A stretch of 22,019 nucleotides of DNA. Source: a virus. The notes beneath the pieces were generated by a model. The model ran no database searches. It worked only from the letters and a program-made list of their open reading frames with translations, and had not been told where the DNA came from. A program made the position numbers and the translations under genes. Below are positions 9,135 through 16,245 of this stretch, in pieces (positions within the stretch are counted from its first letter, which is position 1; every line of letters begins with the position of its first letter). Where the stretch lies: positions 1 through 22,019 of IMG/VR virus record IMGVR_UViG_3300044516_001285. One strand, 5' to 3'.

Positions 9135-9835
9135 CAAAAAGGCAGATTTACGAAGTTTGAACGTTCATATTCAAGGAATTTGTCTGTGTATATTTGTTTA
9201 AGTGTTTTAATGACACGTGTAATATTGTTTGTTTCTAATCCCGTACGCTCCCGGATAAAAATATACAACGCTTTTTTATTGAAGTCTTCAATGTTTTCTC
9301 GAGTTTCAAAAATATGAAGAATTGAGTCTGCAACATGTATATCTGTCCCATTCGAAAAAATGTAATTTAGATTGTCATAACAATATTCAATATACGCATC
9401 CATAAAATATTTTAACGTCTCACGCATTTCATCATTATGAATCTCTGTAATAATATTACGCTGTTCGTCAATGTCTAATTCCATTGTATCGGCTTTTAAT
9501 TTAGCATACGCTTTTTGATTTTCAGCAATCAAATAATTAAAAGATGTTCTAGTATAATAAGAATATGCTTTTCCAGAATCTGGCTTAAATTTATTTAAAC
9601 GTTCTGTTAAATATGTTACTAGATCTGTTTGTAAATCAACAAACGAAGAATCAATATAAGTTGGTTTAACTTTATTAATAAGATTTTCTGCTAACTTCAT
9701 GAAGGCCGGATAGATAAATCTTCGATAAATCTTTTCACGTTTTACTCGGTCATCTTCGATACCATTATATGCGGTAATCGCAAGGTCTGTTATTTTAGTA
9801 AAGTATACATTACTTTTTTTCTTGCGCTTCGCCAT
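9134..9835 (-). CDS. gp55-like late-transcription sigma factor
   Basis: The 233-residue product resembles T4 gp55, the sigma factor for late promoters. The best match is residues 63-115: SSFVDLQTDLVTYLTERLNK, then FKPDSGKAYSYYTRTSFNYL, then IAENQKAYAKLK. This parallels sigma region 2 in gp55 (LHNFDETKYKNPHAYITQ, then FNAFVQRIKKER). It is longer than T4 gp55 (185 residues). Residues 180-220 (ENIEDFNKKALYIFIRERTG, then LETNNITRVIKTLKQIY) look like a helix-turn-helix. The chain ends SNFVNLPF, a hydrophobic tail that could be a sliding-clamp contact like the C-terminal clamp-binding motif of gp55; this last point is inference. The ATG at 9835 lies inside the end of the upstream membrane protein gene (26-base overlap). 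Confidence 0.88.
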   Translation of the reverse strand: MAKRKKKSNVYFTKITDLAITAYNGIEDDRVKREKIYRRFIYPAFMKLAENLINKVKPTYIDSSFVDLQTDLVTYLTERLNKFKPDSGKAYSYYTRTSFNYLIAENQKAYAKLKADTMELDIDEQRNIITEIHNDEMRETLKYFMDAYIEYCYDNLNYIFSNGTDIHVADSILHIFETRENIEDFNKKALYIFIRERTGLETNNITRVIKTLKQIYTDKFLEYERSNFVNLPF

Positions 9836-10106
9836 CGAATAAATCTTTTAGTTCTGTTATTGTTTCTTTCAACATCTGGAATGTTGTTCCTGCTTCATCT
9901 TCTGCTTCAAAAGAACCTAAACGGTCAATTTCTTGCATCGTGTTATATGAATCTTCAATTTTACCAAACATATATGTATTAGTAACTTCAAGCTCTTCAA
10001 TATATTCTTGTGCTTCTGCTAATGCTCCCGCTAAATAATAAGCACGATACATAAAATAAGCTGCACTTCCAAACAGAATGGAACATACTATATATAATAT
10101 AATCAT
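9810..10106 (-). CDS. Small membrane-anchored conserved phage protein
   Basis: The protein has 98 residues from the ATG at 10106. A TTG two codons earlier (10112) overlaps the previous stop and is a less likely start. Residues 2-24 form one membrane segment (IILYIVCSILFGSAAYFMYR). A helical region follows with EYIEELEV, then IDRLGSFEAEDEAGTTFQML, then KETITELKDLFDG. The pattern D..G.FE.DDE.G..F...K..I recalls a small protein encoded near gp55 in T4-like cyanophages. It probably sits in the inner membrane with the helical part in the cytoplasm. It overlaps the sigma gene downstream. Function is unknown. Confidence 0.8.
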   Translation of the reverse strand: MIILYIVCSILFGSAAYFMYRAYYLAGALAEAQEYIEELEVTNTYMFGKIEDSYNTMQEIDRLGSFEAEDEAGTTFQMLKETITELKDLFDGEAQEKK

Positions 10107-10108
10107 AA

Positions 10109-10894
10109 TCAATCGTTATTAAATGCTCCAAAGATACTTGATATATCTGTTAAGGCTTGTTCAACATTTGGATTCGATTCTGCTAAGTTTTTCAATCCAT
10201 TACTTTTTGTAGCTTTTGACTTTTCAACTACCGGAGCAGGAGTGCCGTCTTTTAAACGTTTCCAACGCTCATACTCAATAATTGATGCCATATGATCTGC
10301 ATGGTGCAAAATAACCGGTAAATTTGTTTTTAATTTTGCTTGGGGCGCACGAGCAACAAAGTATGGTTTATTTGCATCATCATACATTCCATCATGAATC
10401 TTAATTGCTTGATATTCATTCCAAGTCATCTTAACTCCATATTCTTGTAACAACCAAACTGATAGGTCCGGTACCATTGCAAATGGAATTGCTGAATTGG
10501 TTTTATAAAGTTTACCTTGATTTTTTCTATGCCAATCCGAAGTTTCAACTTGATATACTTCATTGCCATCGCCTGGGAAACCTGCTTTACCTAAATCGTG
10601 GTGCATTGCTGCAAACATCATTTCTTCAAGAGTATATCCAGACATATCTGCACCAGCAGCACTCCACGTGGCATGAAGTGATTCAACACAATCCATAACA
10701 CGAAGTACGTGGTCAACATATCCTCCGGCAAATGCATTATGAAAATGTTCCATTGAAGAAGCTGGCATAAATACCATTCTTTCTTCAAACATATCATACA
10801 TTTTATTTAATGCATCTTTACGGGTTGGAAACAATGTGTTAACACGATTGCGATATTCTTCCCAATTTGATTTTATTTTTTCTGCTTCTAACAT
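10109..10894 (-). CDS. HD-domain metal-dependent phosphohydrolase
   Basis: The 261-residue protein has the HD-domain ligand set. HNAFAGGYVDHVLRV lies at 52-66 (His62 is the first metal ligand candidate), AAMHHDLGKAG at 95-105 with the His99-Asp100 doublet, KIHDGMY at 165-171 and ILHHADHMAS at 195-204 with the terminal His/Asp. Similar HD proteins are common next to the transcription and baseplate genes of T4-like phages. Family members hydrolyse nucleotides, (p)ppGpp or cyclic nucleotides, and the substrate here cannot be told from sequence. The C-terminal 50 residues are a Lys-, Ser- and Asn-rich extension. Its stop lies next to the start of the small membrane protein gene. AT-rich sequence with TAATATTATAAT lies 15-30 bases upstream of the ATG. 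Confidence 0.9.
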   Translation of the reverse strand: MLEAEKIKSNWEEYRNRVNTLFPTRKDALNKMYDMFEERMVFMPASSMEHFHNAFAGGYVDHVLRVMDCVESLHATWSAAGADMSGYTLEEMMFAAMHHDLGKAGFPGDGNEVYQVETSDWHRKNQGKLYKTNSAIPFAMVPDLSVWLLQEYGVKMTWNEYQAIKIHDGMYDDANKPYFVARAPQAKLKTNLPVILHHADHMASIIEYERWKRLKDGTPAPVVEKSKATKSNGLKNLAESNPNVEQALTDISSIFGAFNND

Positions 10895-10922
10895 AAATTA
10901 GTTTTACTAATATTATAATGAA

Positions 10923-11090
10923 TTATTTTTTGATTTCCAATTTTTCTCCGTTAACTAATCGTTGGGTACATTGCCAACAAGTTACCGAAGTTGCATTGTT
11001 ATCAACTCGTTCACAGATGTTATCACAATATTTACATTGTAATTTTTTAAACCCACGTTGATTGGGAGCAAGTCTTGCTTTTTTTGCCAT
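10923..11090 (-). CDS. Zinc-ribbon microprotein
   Basis: I found this 55-residue frame by reading the gap. It starts MAKKARLAPNQRGFKKLQ, with ATG at 11090 and TAA at 10923. Cysteines fall at 19, 22, 26, 38 and 41; CKYC (19-22) and CWQC (38-41) form a two-knuckle zinc ribbon spaced by 15 residues. The N-terminus is basic, so nucleic acid or RNA polymerase contact is possible. It fills the space between the HD gene and the 59-residue gene on the same strand. Such tiny zinc-ribbon proteins occur near gp55 in T4-like phages, but I cannot assign a role. Confidence 0.75.
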   Translation of the reverse strand: MAKKARLAPNQRGFKKLQCKYCDNICERVDNNATSVTCWQCTQRLVNGEKLEIKK

Positions 11091-11104
11091 AAATTAAAGT
11101 TTAA

Positions 11105-11284
11105 TTATTCGCGATCAATATAATAACGGGCTGAATCTAATTTCTTTAAAGCTCTTGACAAATTGTCTAGAGCAGATTCTTTATCTATTTTACCCTCTTC
11201 TAACATTTTGCCAGTAACTCTAACAATTTCTCGAGCATCTTCGATATCGTCTGTAATTTTTGCTTTGAATTTGTAATGTGCCAT
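11105..11284 (-). CDS. Small helical protein, unknown
   Basis: This is a 59-residue frame with ATG at 11284 and TAA at 11105. It begins MAHYKFKAKITDDIEDAREI and ends LKKLDSARYYIDRE; it is charged and almost wholly helical, with no cysteines or membrane segment. AAAGGAAATAAAGTT before the ATG gives a good ribosome site, and the ATATTTATA element at 11302-11310 suggests its own promoter just after the uvdE stop. It is followed by the zinc-ribbon gene. I do not recognise the family; a small regulator or inhibitor protein is only one possibility. Confidence 0.75.
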   Translation of the reverse strand: MAHYKFKAKITDDIEDAREIVRVTGKMLEEGKIDKESALDNLSRALKKLDSARYYIDRE

Positions 11285-11301
11285 AACTTTATTTCCTTTA
11301 T

Positions 11302-11310
11302 TATAAATAT
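11302..11310 (-). promoter_or_regulatory. ATATTTATA candidate phage promoter
   Basis: The minus-strand copy begins 26 bases before the ATG of the 59-residue gene and is followed by ATAAAGGAAATAAAG. It sits right after the uvdE stop. Confidence 0.42.
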
Positions 11311-12338
11311 TAAGATTCTAAAATCAATGCCCTATTTTGAGTGCATTCTACGCCTACACGCATCAAAGCCTGCTCTTTTGCCTTTGCTTCTACCATAATA
11401 TCTAAATCATCAACGCCATAAGACTTTGGTAAGTCTAAAATAAAGTCAGCATGAGCCTGTTCTTTGATCTTGGTAAATTCTTTGTATTGTTTGTGGAAGG
11501 TTGGATAATCTTCAATGTTATCCATAGAGATACCATGATGCTCAAACATACGTTCTACCATGGTTTGATACTCTCTACGACGAGATTCTGAATAATGGGT
11601 ACATTGAGTCACACCATGCTTCTGCCAAGTGCTACGAGCCATCAAAAAGGCTTCTTCTTCAGACAAATCACCGGTATTGAAAGTGTGGTGCCAATAATCA
11701 AATGTAATTGGAATATCAATTTGAGAATGAACACGCTCATATAAGTCACGCACTGAATACATTGATGCCTTGTCATCATTCTCGATAACTAAACGAGCTT
11801 TGCATGAATCTGACAAACGATCGTAATTTTGCAACCAACGCTCAATTGTAGCATCTTTGTCGCCATAAGTAGAACCAATATGAATATTGATCTTGTTTTC
11901 AAAGCTAGGAGCAAAGCCCATCATATCAAATAATTCAGAATGGCGTTCTAAACTAACCAAACTATTATCAACAACATGGTCTTGCGGACTACCTAGAATA
12001 TGAAATGGACCAGGGTGGGTTGTAATGCGATGGTTATGAGCCTTAGCATAATCACCTGCTGCACGAAGATGTTGTGCAATTTCTGCAATCTGCGGAAGTT
12101 CTTCTAGGCGATAATGATTCCACCTAGGAAATAATTCTGAACCCAAACGAAACAATGTAATGCCATTTGCTTCATTCCATTCTAGAATAGTTAACAAGTC
12201 ACGGGCATTTGCTAATGCAATCTCGCCGGCCAATTGTAAACCACCTTGTTGAAACTTTTTGTCAATCATTGTTCGACCTGTGCGAATATTTTTTGCACTC
12301 AACTCTGTGTTGATGCAGGCATAACCGAATCTTATCAT
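11310..12338 (-). CDS. uvdE: UV damage endonuclease (UvdE/UvsE family)
   Basis: The 342-residue protein is a UvdE-type TIM-barrel endonuclease, which nicks DNA 5' to UV photoproducts and abasic sites using a metal cluster. It begins MIRFGYACIN, the family's first strand. Candidate ligands and motifs are TTHPG (His108), NIHIGS (His153), LVIENDD (Glu186), FDYWHH (Asp214, His217) and CTHYSES (His248). Length is within the usual range. It stands at a divergent boundary, 83 bases from the plus-strand gene at 12422. Its coding sequence looks richer in G+C than the structural genes (28 of 60 in 12001-12060 against 12 of 60 in 4201-4260), which may point to later acquisition. It would repair virion or intracellular phage DNA. 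Confidence 0.93.
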   Translation of the reverse strand: MIRFGYACINTELSAKNIRTGRTMIDKKFQQGGLQLAGEIALANARDLLTILEWNEANGITLFRLGSELFPRWNHYRLEELPQIAEIAQHLRAAGDYAKAHNHRITTHPGPFHILGSPQDHVVDNSLVSLERHSELFDMMGFAPSFENKINIHIGSTYGDKDATIERWLQNYDRLSDSCKARLVIENDDKASMYSVRDLYERVHSQIDIPITFDYWHHTFNTGDLSEEEAFLMARSTWQKHGVTQCTHYSESRRREYQTMVERMFEHHGISMDNIEDYPTFHKQYKEFTKIKEQAHADFILDLPKSYGVDDLDIMVEAKAKEQALMRVGVECTQNRALILES

Positions 12339-12409
12339 ATATGGATTTTTTTATATTATATGAAAAATAATTCATAAACACAAAATTAAAATGCTTTTTT
12401 ATTAAACTA

Positions 12410-12418
12410 ATATTTATT
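12410..12418 (+). promoter_or_regulatory. Near-copy of ATATTTATA motif before cargo operon
   Basis: ATATTTATT ends 3 bases before the ATG at 12422. That is much closer than the other copies, so if it acts as a -10-like element the message would be nearly leaderless. No AAGGA is present before this ATG. The 83-base gap also faces uvdE on the other strand. Confidence 0.3.
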
Positions 12419-12421
12419 AAT

Positions 12422-13546
12422 ATGATACAATTAAAATCATTATTCAATGAACAAGGAGCTGTAATGCGACAAGGGCCATCTGACCCTAACGCAATAAAAG
12501 GGGCATTTAATGCACAGCGAATTGCTCAACAAATATATGATGCAAAAGGCACTTTTTCAGATGATGAAGAAAAAGTAATGCCAGCAATACAAGCAATAAA
12601 AAATACCAAACAATATATTGAAGTTAATAAAGAATTACAAAAATTAACTGGCGGTCGTGGGATGGGTGAATATCTAACTAGTTTTTTAGATATCAATCCG
12701 AGATTAATGATTGCTAGTTATTTATTACAATTTATACCTGCAAACCAATGGGGCTGGACAATTAAAAAAATAGTTCCATGGAATGACTTTAGAACAGTAG
12801 CACAAAACGATCCGAGTATATATGATAAATGGAAAGCTGGTGAAACTAGTATAGGAGAAGAAAAAGCTCTTATTAAATTGATGAATGGTCCATATAAACA
12901 AGCTTGGTCTAAATGGAGTTCATTATCAGCTGGGGAACAATTGAATGCTTGGTGGAAAGATAATGGACATACAGTTTTAACAGTATTACAAATCGGCACA
13001 GCATTTCTCCCGGTTATAGGATGGGCAGTGTCAGCAGGTATTGGATTAATTGATGCAAATGAATATCGAAAAGAGGGCGATCCTAAAACAGCTGGACTTG
13101 TTGCTTTATTTTCAGTGATGCCAGGTATTGGTAAACTTGTACAAAAAATACCTGGAATGAATCAATTAGGCAAAAAAGGAATGTCACTATTAGCTAAAAA
13201 ATTGAGTATAGCAAAAACTACGGCTGTGAAATTTTCAGCTGTTGAAATGGAAGTTATCAATGAATTAGCTAAAAATAATATCTTTATCAAACAACAAATT
13301 GAAGTGTTCTTAAAAACAGGAATTGCTAAAAGTGCAAAACAAGTTGCTGCATCAAAGGCAAAATCATATGTAAAATCAGGATTACTTAATTTTGCAAAGA
13401 TTGCTGCTCCAGTAGGAGGCGCATTAGGTGTTGCAGCAGGATATAATTATACATACGATTCAGCAACAGCAGCAACGCCAGAACAAATACAACAACAATT
13501 GTTACAAGATTTGGATCAATTATATAAACAAGAAATGAAAAAATGA
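12422..13546 (+). CDS. Putative internal virion protein with leader, annexin-like module and hydrophobic core
   Basis: The product has 374 residues. It opens MIQLKSLFNEQGA; SLFNE at 6-10 resembles the Leu/Ile-x-Glu sites cut by T4 prohead protease gp21, so a mature N-terminus at Gln11 is inferred. Residues 37-90 (KGTFSDDEEKVMPAIQAIKN, then YIEVNKELQKLTG) match the GTDE...I..IK...QY..VN..L...TG pattern of annexin-like helical repeats. Residues 183-240 are hydrophobic and Gly/Ala-rich (TVLTVLQIGTAFLPVIGWAV, then SAGIGLIDANEYRKEGDPKT), similar to pre-toxin linker regions in bacterial polymorphic toxins. A second hydrophobic patch is near 325-340. ATG at 15 (12464) follows a strong AAGGAG but would drop the leader, so 12422 is preferred. 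It is coupled to the next gene by ATGA. Confidence 0.8.
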   Translation: MIQLKSLFNEQGAVMRQGPSDPNAIKGAFNAQRIAQQIYDAKGTFSDDEEKVMPAIQAIKNTKQYIEVNKELQKLTGGRGMGEYLTSFLDINPRLMIASYLLQFIPANQWGWTIKKIVPWNDFRTVAQNDPSIYDKWKAGETSIGEEKALIKLMNGPYKQAWSKWSSLSAGEQLNAWWKDNGHTVLTVLQIGTAFLPVIGWAVSAGIGLIDANEYRKEGDPKTAGLVALFSVMPGIGKLVQKIPGMNQLGKKGMSLLAKKLSIAKTTAVKFSAVEMEVINELAKNNIFIKQQIEVFLKTGIAKSAKQVAASKAKSYVKSGLLNFAKIAAPVGGALGVAAGYNYTYDSATAATPEQIQQQLLQDLDQLYKQEMKK

Positions 13547-14277
13547 GTAACTCAAAACAATCATTAAATGAATTAAACCCATTGGAATATGCAGCAGTTA
13601 TTTCCATAGGTGGATTAGCTATAAAAGGCATTGCTGCAGTAATTGCCAGAAAACTAGCAAAAAAATACGGCGTATTGGAACGTGGAAAAACATTGTTATC
13701 TTATATGTGGAACCGTAATAAATTAAAGGCAGCTGGAGTAACAGATAATGAAATGGGTGCTTTATATGCAAATGGCGGAGCAGCTATAGTTGATTTAGGC
13801 AAACAATTTACAAAAGAAGTCTTTGAGAAAGTTAAAGCAGGTAAAATAACTCCAGAACAAGCAATTAATGATTTAGATGGTATTATTCCTGAATCTGCTA
13901 GACAGGATTGGCTGAAAAAATTTAAAACAATTGCACCTGCAGGAGCGAAGGCAGGATCATCAATATTGAAGGCTACATATAGTAAAATAGTCGGACCTGC
14001 AGTTACTAAAGATGTAATGGAAGCAGCTCTTACTAAGGTATATGGAGCTGAAGGTCTTGCTAAGGCTAAACGTGCATATCAAGTATATTTAGATCAATAC
14101 AATGCCGGCAAATTAGTAGTACCATTTAAAAATAAATCTATATTTCCCAATATAGATGATTGGACTGCTGCTACTGGATGGAAACCTAAAAATCCTAATT
14201 TAGGATTCAATGACAAATTAATGCAACAAAAAAGTGCATATCGTTGGCATAAACTTATATGGACATTACATCACTAA
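13543..14277 (+). CDS. Putative internal virion protein partner, unknown family
   Basis: The 244-residue product overlaps the upstream stop (ATGA), so the two are probably made together. It begins MSNSKQSLNELNPLEYAAV. LNE at 8-10 could be a protease site but is weaker than in its neighbours, since the next residue is Leu. Residues 16-36 form a hydrophobic, membrane-like segment (YAAVISIGGLAIKGIAAVIA), followed by a basic stretch. The rest is helical, with GKITPEQAINDLDGI near 106-120, and ends in an aromatic basic tail (YRWHKLIWTLHH). I do not recognise a family. Pairing with the 374-residue protein suggests a membrane-interacting injected pair; this is inference. Confidence 0.75.
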   Translation: MSNSKQSLNELNPLEYAAVISIGGLAIKGIAAVIARKLAKKYGVLERGKTLLSYMWNRNKLKAAGVTDNEMGALYANGGAAIVDLGKQFTKEVFEKVKAGKITPEQAINDLDGIIPESARQDWLKKFKTIAPAGAKAGSSILKATYSKIVGPAVTKDVMEAALTKVYGAEGLAKAKRAYQVYLDQYNAGKLVVPFKNKSIFPNIDDWTAATGWKPKNPNLGFNDKLMQQKSAYRWHKLIWTLHH

Positions 14278-14290
14278 GTTATATAATGTA

Positions 14291-14299
14291 ATATTTATA
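14291..14299 (+). promoter_or_regulatory. ATATTTATA candidate phage promoter
   Basis: The plus-strand copy begins 41 bases before the ATG of the 200-residue cargo gene, in the 54-base gap after the 244-residue gene. Confidence 0.42.
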
Positions 14300-14331
14300 T
14301 TTAAAATAGAAAAAACATTCAAAAGGAAATT

Positions 14332-14934
14332 ATGATTAAATTAAAAAACATATTACAAGAAAATATGCGTAGCTTCGGAACTAAGAATTTATTAACCGAA
14401 CAAGGAGCAGCTATTGAATTAATAGGTATGCCTCAAGTTAAAGCTGCAACGCAATTCTTTAAAGCAGCATATGATAAGCAAGTACCTGCTCCTAATTACA
14501 TATTAGGACAATATTATTTGAAAACAAACCCGACAGATTTTAACGCTGACGTTCGTAAAAATTATTTCGGTAAAGTTTTAGGTTTTGGACTAGTTCGATT
14601 CGGTACAATGACTATACCATTGTTAACCAATGGCGCGCAAGACGAAGGCGGATCATTTCAATTTAACCCGGACCAAGTTACCCCGCAAGGGTATGACCTA
14701 GCATGGAAGGAATTGAGATTCTACTCGGAACCTTTTGGTCCTGTACCTAAAGATTCCGCAGGCATGGCGAACAAAATTAATGCAGCATTTAATCAAATAC
14801 CATTAAAAGATATTCAAGCTATGTATGCTGCAACAAAGAATAAATATAACGCGCAAATTGTAGCATTCAAAGCATCGAAAGCTCCAGTATTAGCATTATT
14901 GACAGGAAATGCTAAAGCTTTCTACGGAGTATAA
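14332..14934 (+). CDS. Leader-bearing virion cargo candidate, paralogue 1
   Basis: This is a 200-residue protein. Residues 1-23 form a leader, MIKLKNILQENMRSFGTKNL then LTE. It shares the E-N-M-(x)-R/S-F-G-T-K-N-L core with the next proteins and ends in LLTE|QGA. The body from residue 30 on is paralogous to the next gene: MPQVKAATQFFKAAYDK, then YILGQYYLK, NQIPLKDIQAMY and a final LLTGNAKAFYGV. No known domain or catalytic motif is apparent and there is no membrane segment. ATATTTATA at 14291-14299 and AAAGGAAATT before the ATG give transcription and translation signals. I infer a scaffold-targeted internal protein whose leader is removed on maturation. Confidence 0.8.
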   Translation: MIKLKNILQENMRSFGTKNLLTEQGAAIELIGMPQVKAATQFFKAAYDKQVPAPNYILGQYYLKTNPTDFNADVRKNYFGKVLGFGLVRFGTMTIPLLTNGAQDEGGSFQFNPDQVTPQGYDLAWKELRFYSEPFGPVPKDSAGMANKINAAFNQIPLKDIQAMYAATKNKYNAQIVAFKASKAPVLALLTGNAKAFYGV

Positions 14935-14947
14935 ATAAAAGTAAAAT

Positions 14948-15004
14948 ATGAAGAATCTTTTATCAGAAAATATGATGCGATTTGGAACTAAGAATTTATC
15001 TGAA
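14948..15004 (+). repeat. Shared 57-base leader-coding cassette, copy 1
   Basis: The first 19 codons of the 203-residue gene match copy 2 at 54 of 57 bases, and the three differences are silent. Outside this stretch the two genes are not alike. This points to a mobile or recently copied leader module. Confidence 0.85.
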
Positions 15005-15559
15005 TCAAACATTAGAAACATTAATAAATCTTTATTAACTGAAGGGGAAGTTGATTTAATGAAACTTCCGCAAGTTGCCGCAGCAACAAAATTCTTTAAA
15101 GCTGCGTGGGATAAGCGAGTTCAAAAACCTAGTTATATATTAGGTCAATATTATTTAAAATCTGATCGAGAAACTAACTTCGAAACTGCATATCGTTATA
15201 TGGGAAGTGTAGTTGGTTTTAAATTAGCTAGATTCGGAACCTTAGTATTACCAGTTCCAGATTTATATATGGGTGGTAGATGGCAATTTGAAGGTACTGG
15301 AGCAAATGGTCCAATCGGCTTCAGTCAATTAATGTGGGATACTTCAGCTATAACTATAGAACCAAATATAAAGCCAGCTGATGCAGCAGCTTGGATCAAT
15401 GAGGTATTTAATCAAATGCCACTTAAAGATATCCAAGCATTATATAATGCTTCGCCAGGAAAACCAAAATATGATACATATATTGCACAGTTAAAAACAG
15501 CAACAACTCCAATTAAGCCATTACTAACTGGCAATGCTAAAGCATTCTTTGGTGTATAA
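14948..15559 (+). CDS. Leader-bearing virion cargo candidate, paralogue 2
   Basis: This 203-residue protein starts 13 bases after its paralogue. Its first 19 residues, MKNLLSENMMRFGTKNLSE, are identical to those of the gene at 16281. The leader continues to SLLTE|GEV (Glu32), giving three Leu-x-Glu sites (LLSE, NLSE, LLTE). The body aligns with the 200-residue neighbour over LPQVAAATKFFKAAWDKRV, YILGQYYLK, VVGFKLARFGTLVLP, NQMPLKDIQALY and LLTGNAKAFFGV. The middle (about 95-125) differs most. No enzyme motif is visible. A hairpin terminator follows 22 bases after the stop. Function is unknown; internal virion cargo is inferred from the leader. Confidence 0.8.
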   Translation: MKNLLSENMMRFGTKNLSESNIRNINKSLLTEGEVDLMKLPQVAAATKFFKAAWDKRVQKPSYILGQYYLKSDRETNFETAYRYMGSVVGFKLARFGTLVLPVPDLYMGGRWQFEGTGANGPIGFSQLMWDTSAITIEPNIKPADAAAWINEVFNQMPLKDIQALYNASPGKPKYDTYIAQLKTATTPIKPLLTGNAKAFFGV

Positions 15560-15580
15560 ATAAAAAATATATAATGTAGG

Positions 15581-15607
15581 ATAGGGGCTTTAATTAGCCC
15601 CTATTTT
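15581..15607 (+). terminator. Hairpin terminator between convergent genes
   Basis: ATAGGGGCT at 15581-15589 pairs perfectly with AGCCCCTAT at 15596-15604 across a 6-base TTAATT loop, and a T run follows (15604-15607). It lies 22 bases after the plus-strand stop at 15559 and just before the minus-strand stop at 15609, so it can end plus-strand transcription. The minus-strand side has no immediate T run and is weaker. Confidence 0.8.
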
Positions 15608-15608
15608 A

Positions 15609-16151
15609 CTATTCGATAAAACATTGTGCACATTCCACATCGATGTTAATATTATTAAAGGTTAATACCGACCAAGTGTCTGAAAAATCTTTAATCATAA
15701 TAACATGATCAATTAAATCTGGAATACCGGTATTATATAATTCTAAGATTTCAATTGTCTGAATATTATTTTTAAAATCATTAACATCTAAACTAAATTT
15801 TCCTACAATTTTCCTAGTATGATTAAATGTTGCTGTTAAGACCTCATCTGCATTTTTATCTGACATATAATCGTATCCATTAGAAAAATACATTGTGTCT
15901 GGAATTAATTTAAAGTATCCATGATTCCATTTAGTAAATCGATCATATGCTGAAATAAATGAATCTTTAATACTAGATTCTAATTTATTAACACGGCCGG
16001 AAACAACCATATTTCTAACGTGTGCTCCTGTATATTCAATACCGTAACGGTCTAATACTGCATTTTCAACTTCATTTAACATCGTAAATGTTATTTGCGA
16101 ATATGTAACAGAATTAATTGCAATGGCTAATACTAATAATAACTTTTTCAT
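15609..16151 (-). CDS. Secreted protein with signal peptide, unknown (moron-like)
   Basis: The 180-residue protein begins with a clear signal peptide, MKKLLLVLAIAINSVTYSQ, with likely cleavage after the SQ seen in many Bacteroidota exported proteins. The mature part (about 160 residues) is mixed alpha/beta, with FSLDVNDFKNNIQTIEILEL near 118-137 and CAQC near the C-terminus (two cysteines, possible disulphide). No family is recognised. It is the only minus-strand gene between plus-strand cargo genes. It has its own AT-rich upstream region and a terminator just past its stop, so it looks like an independently expressed cargo gene. Export to the periplasm or surface and modification of the infected cell are inferred, not shown. 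Confidence 0.8.
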   Translation of the reverse strand: MKKLLLVLAIAINSVTYSQITFTMLNEVENAVLDRYGIEYTGAHVRNMVVSGRVNKLESSIKDSFISAYDRFTKWNHGYFKLIPDTMYFSNGYDYMSDKNADEVLTATFNHTRKIVGKFSLDVNDFKNNIQTIEILELYNTGIPDLIDHVIMIKDFSDTWSVLTFNNINIDVECAQCFIE

Positions 16152-16245
16152 CTCTTTTTAATTTAACTGATTAACTATTTAATTATACTATATAATAAGA
16201 AGAATAATTCATGAATCCAATCTATATGGTATTTTAATTTTGCTT

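Noticed and set aside
10477-10698. A 73-codon plus-strand frame inside the HD gene
   Set aside because: It runs antisense to a gene with clear metal-ligand motifs and has no supporting signals.
12464-12466. Internal ATG of the 374-residue gene, preceded by a strong AAGGAG
   Set aside because: Using it would remove the MIQLKSLFNE leader, which matches those of the neighbouring proteins. The AAGGAG encodes Gln-Gly-Ala after the proposed cut site, and the same GAACAAGGAGC stretch occurs inside the 200-residue gene, where no start follows.
12718-12999. A 93-codon minus-strand frame inside the 374-residue gene
   Set aside because: It lies opposite a well-supported plus-strand gene, has no start signals and shows no recognisable product.
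14930-14937. TATAAATA, an exact match to the T4 late promoter, 11 bases before the ATG at 14948
   Set aside because: It is made by the conserved GV-stop codons plus ATAAA. The same string follows the paralogue at 15555-15562, where only a terminator and no plus-strand gene follows. I do not count it as a promoter.
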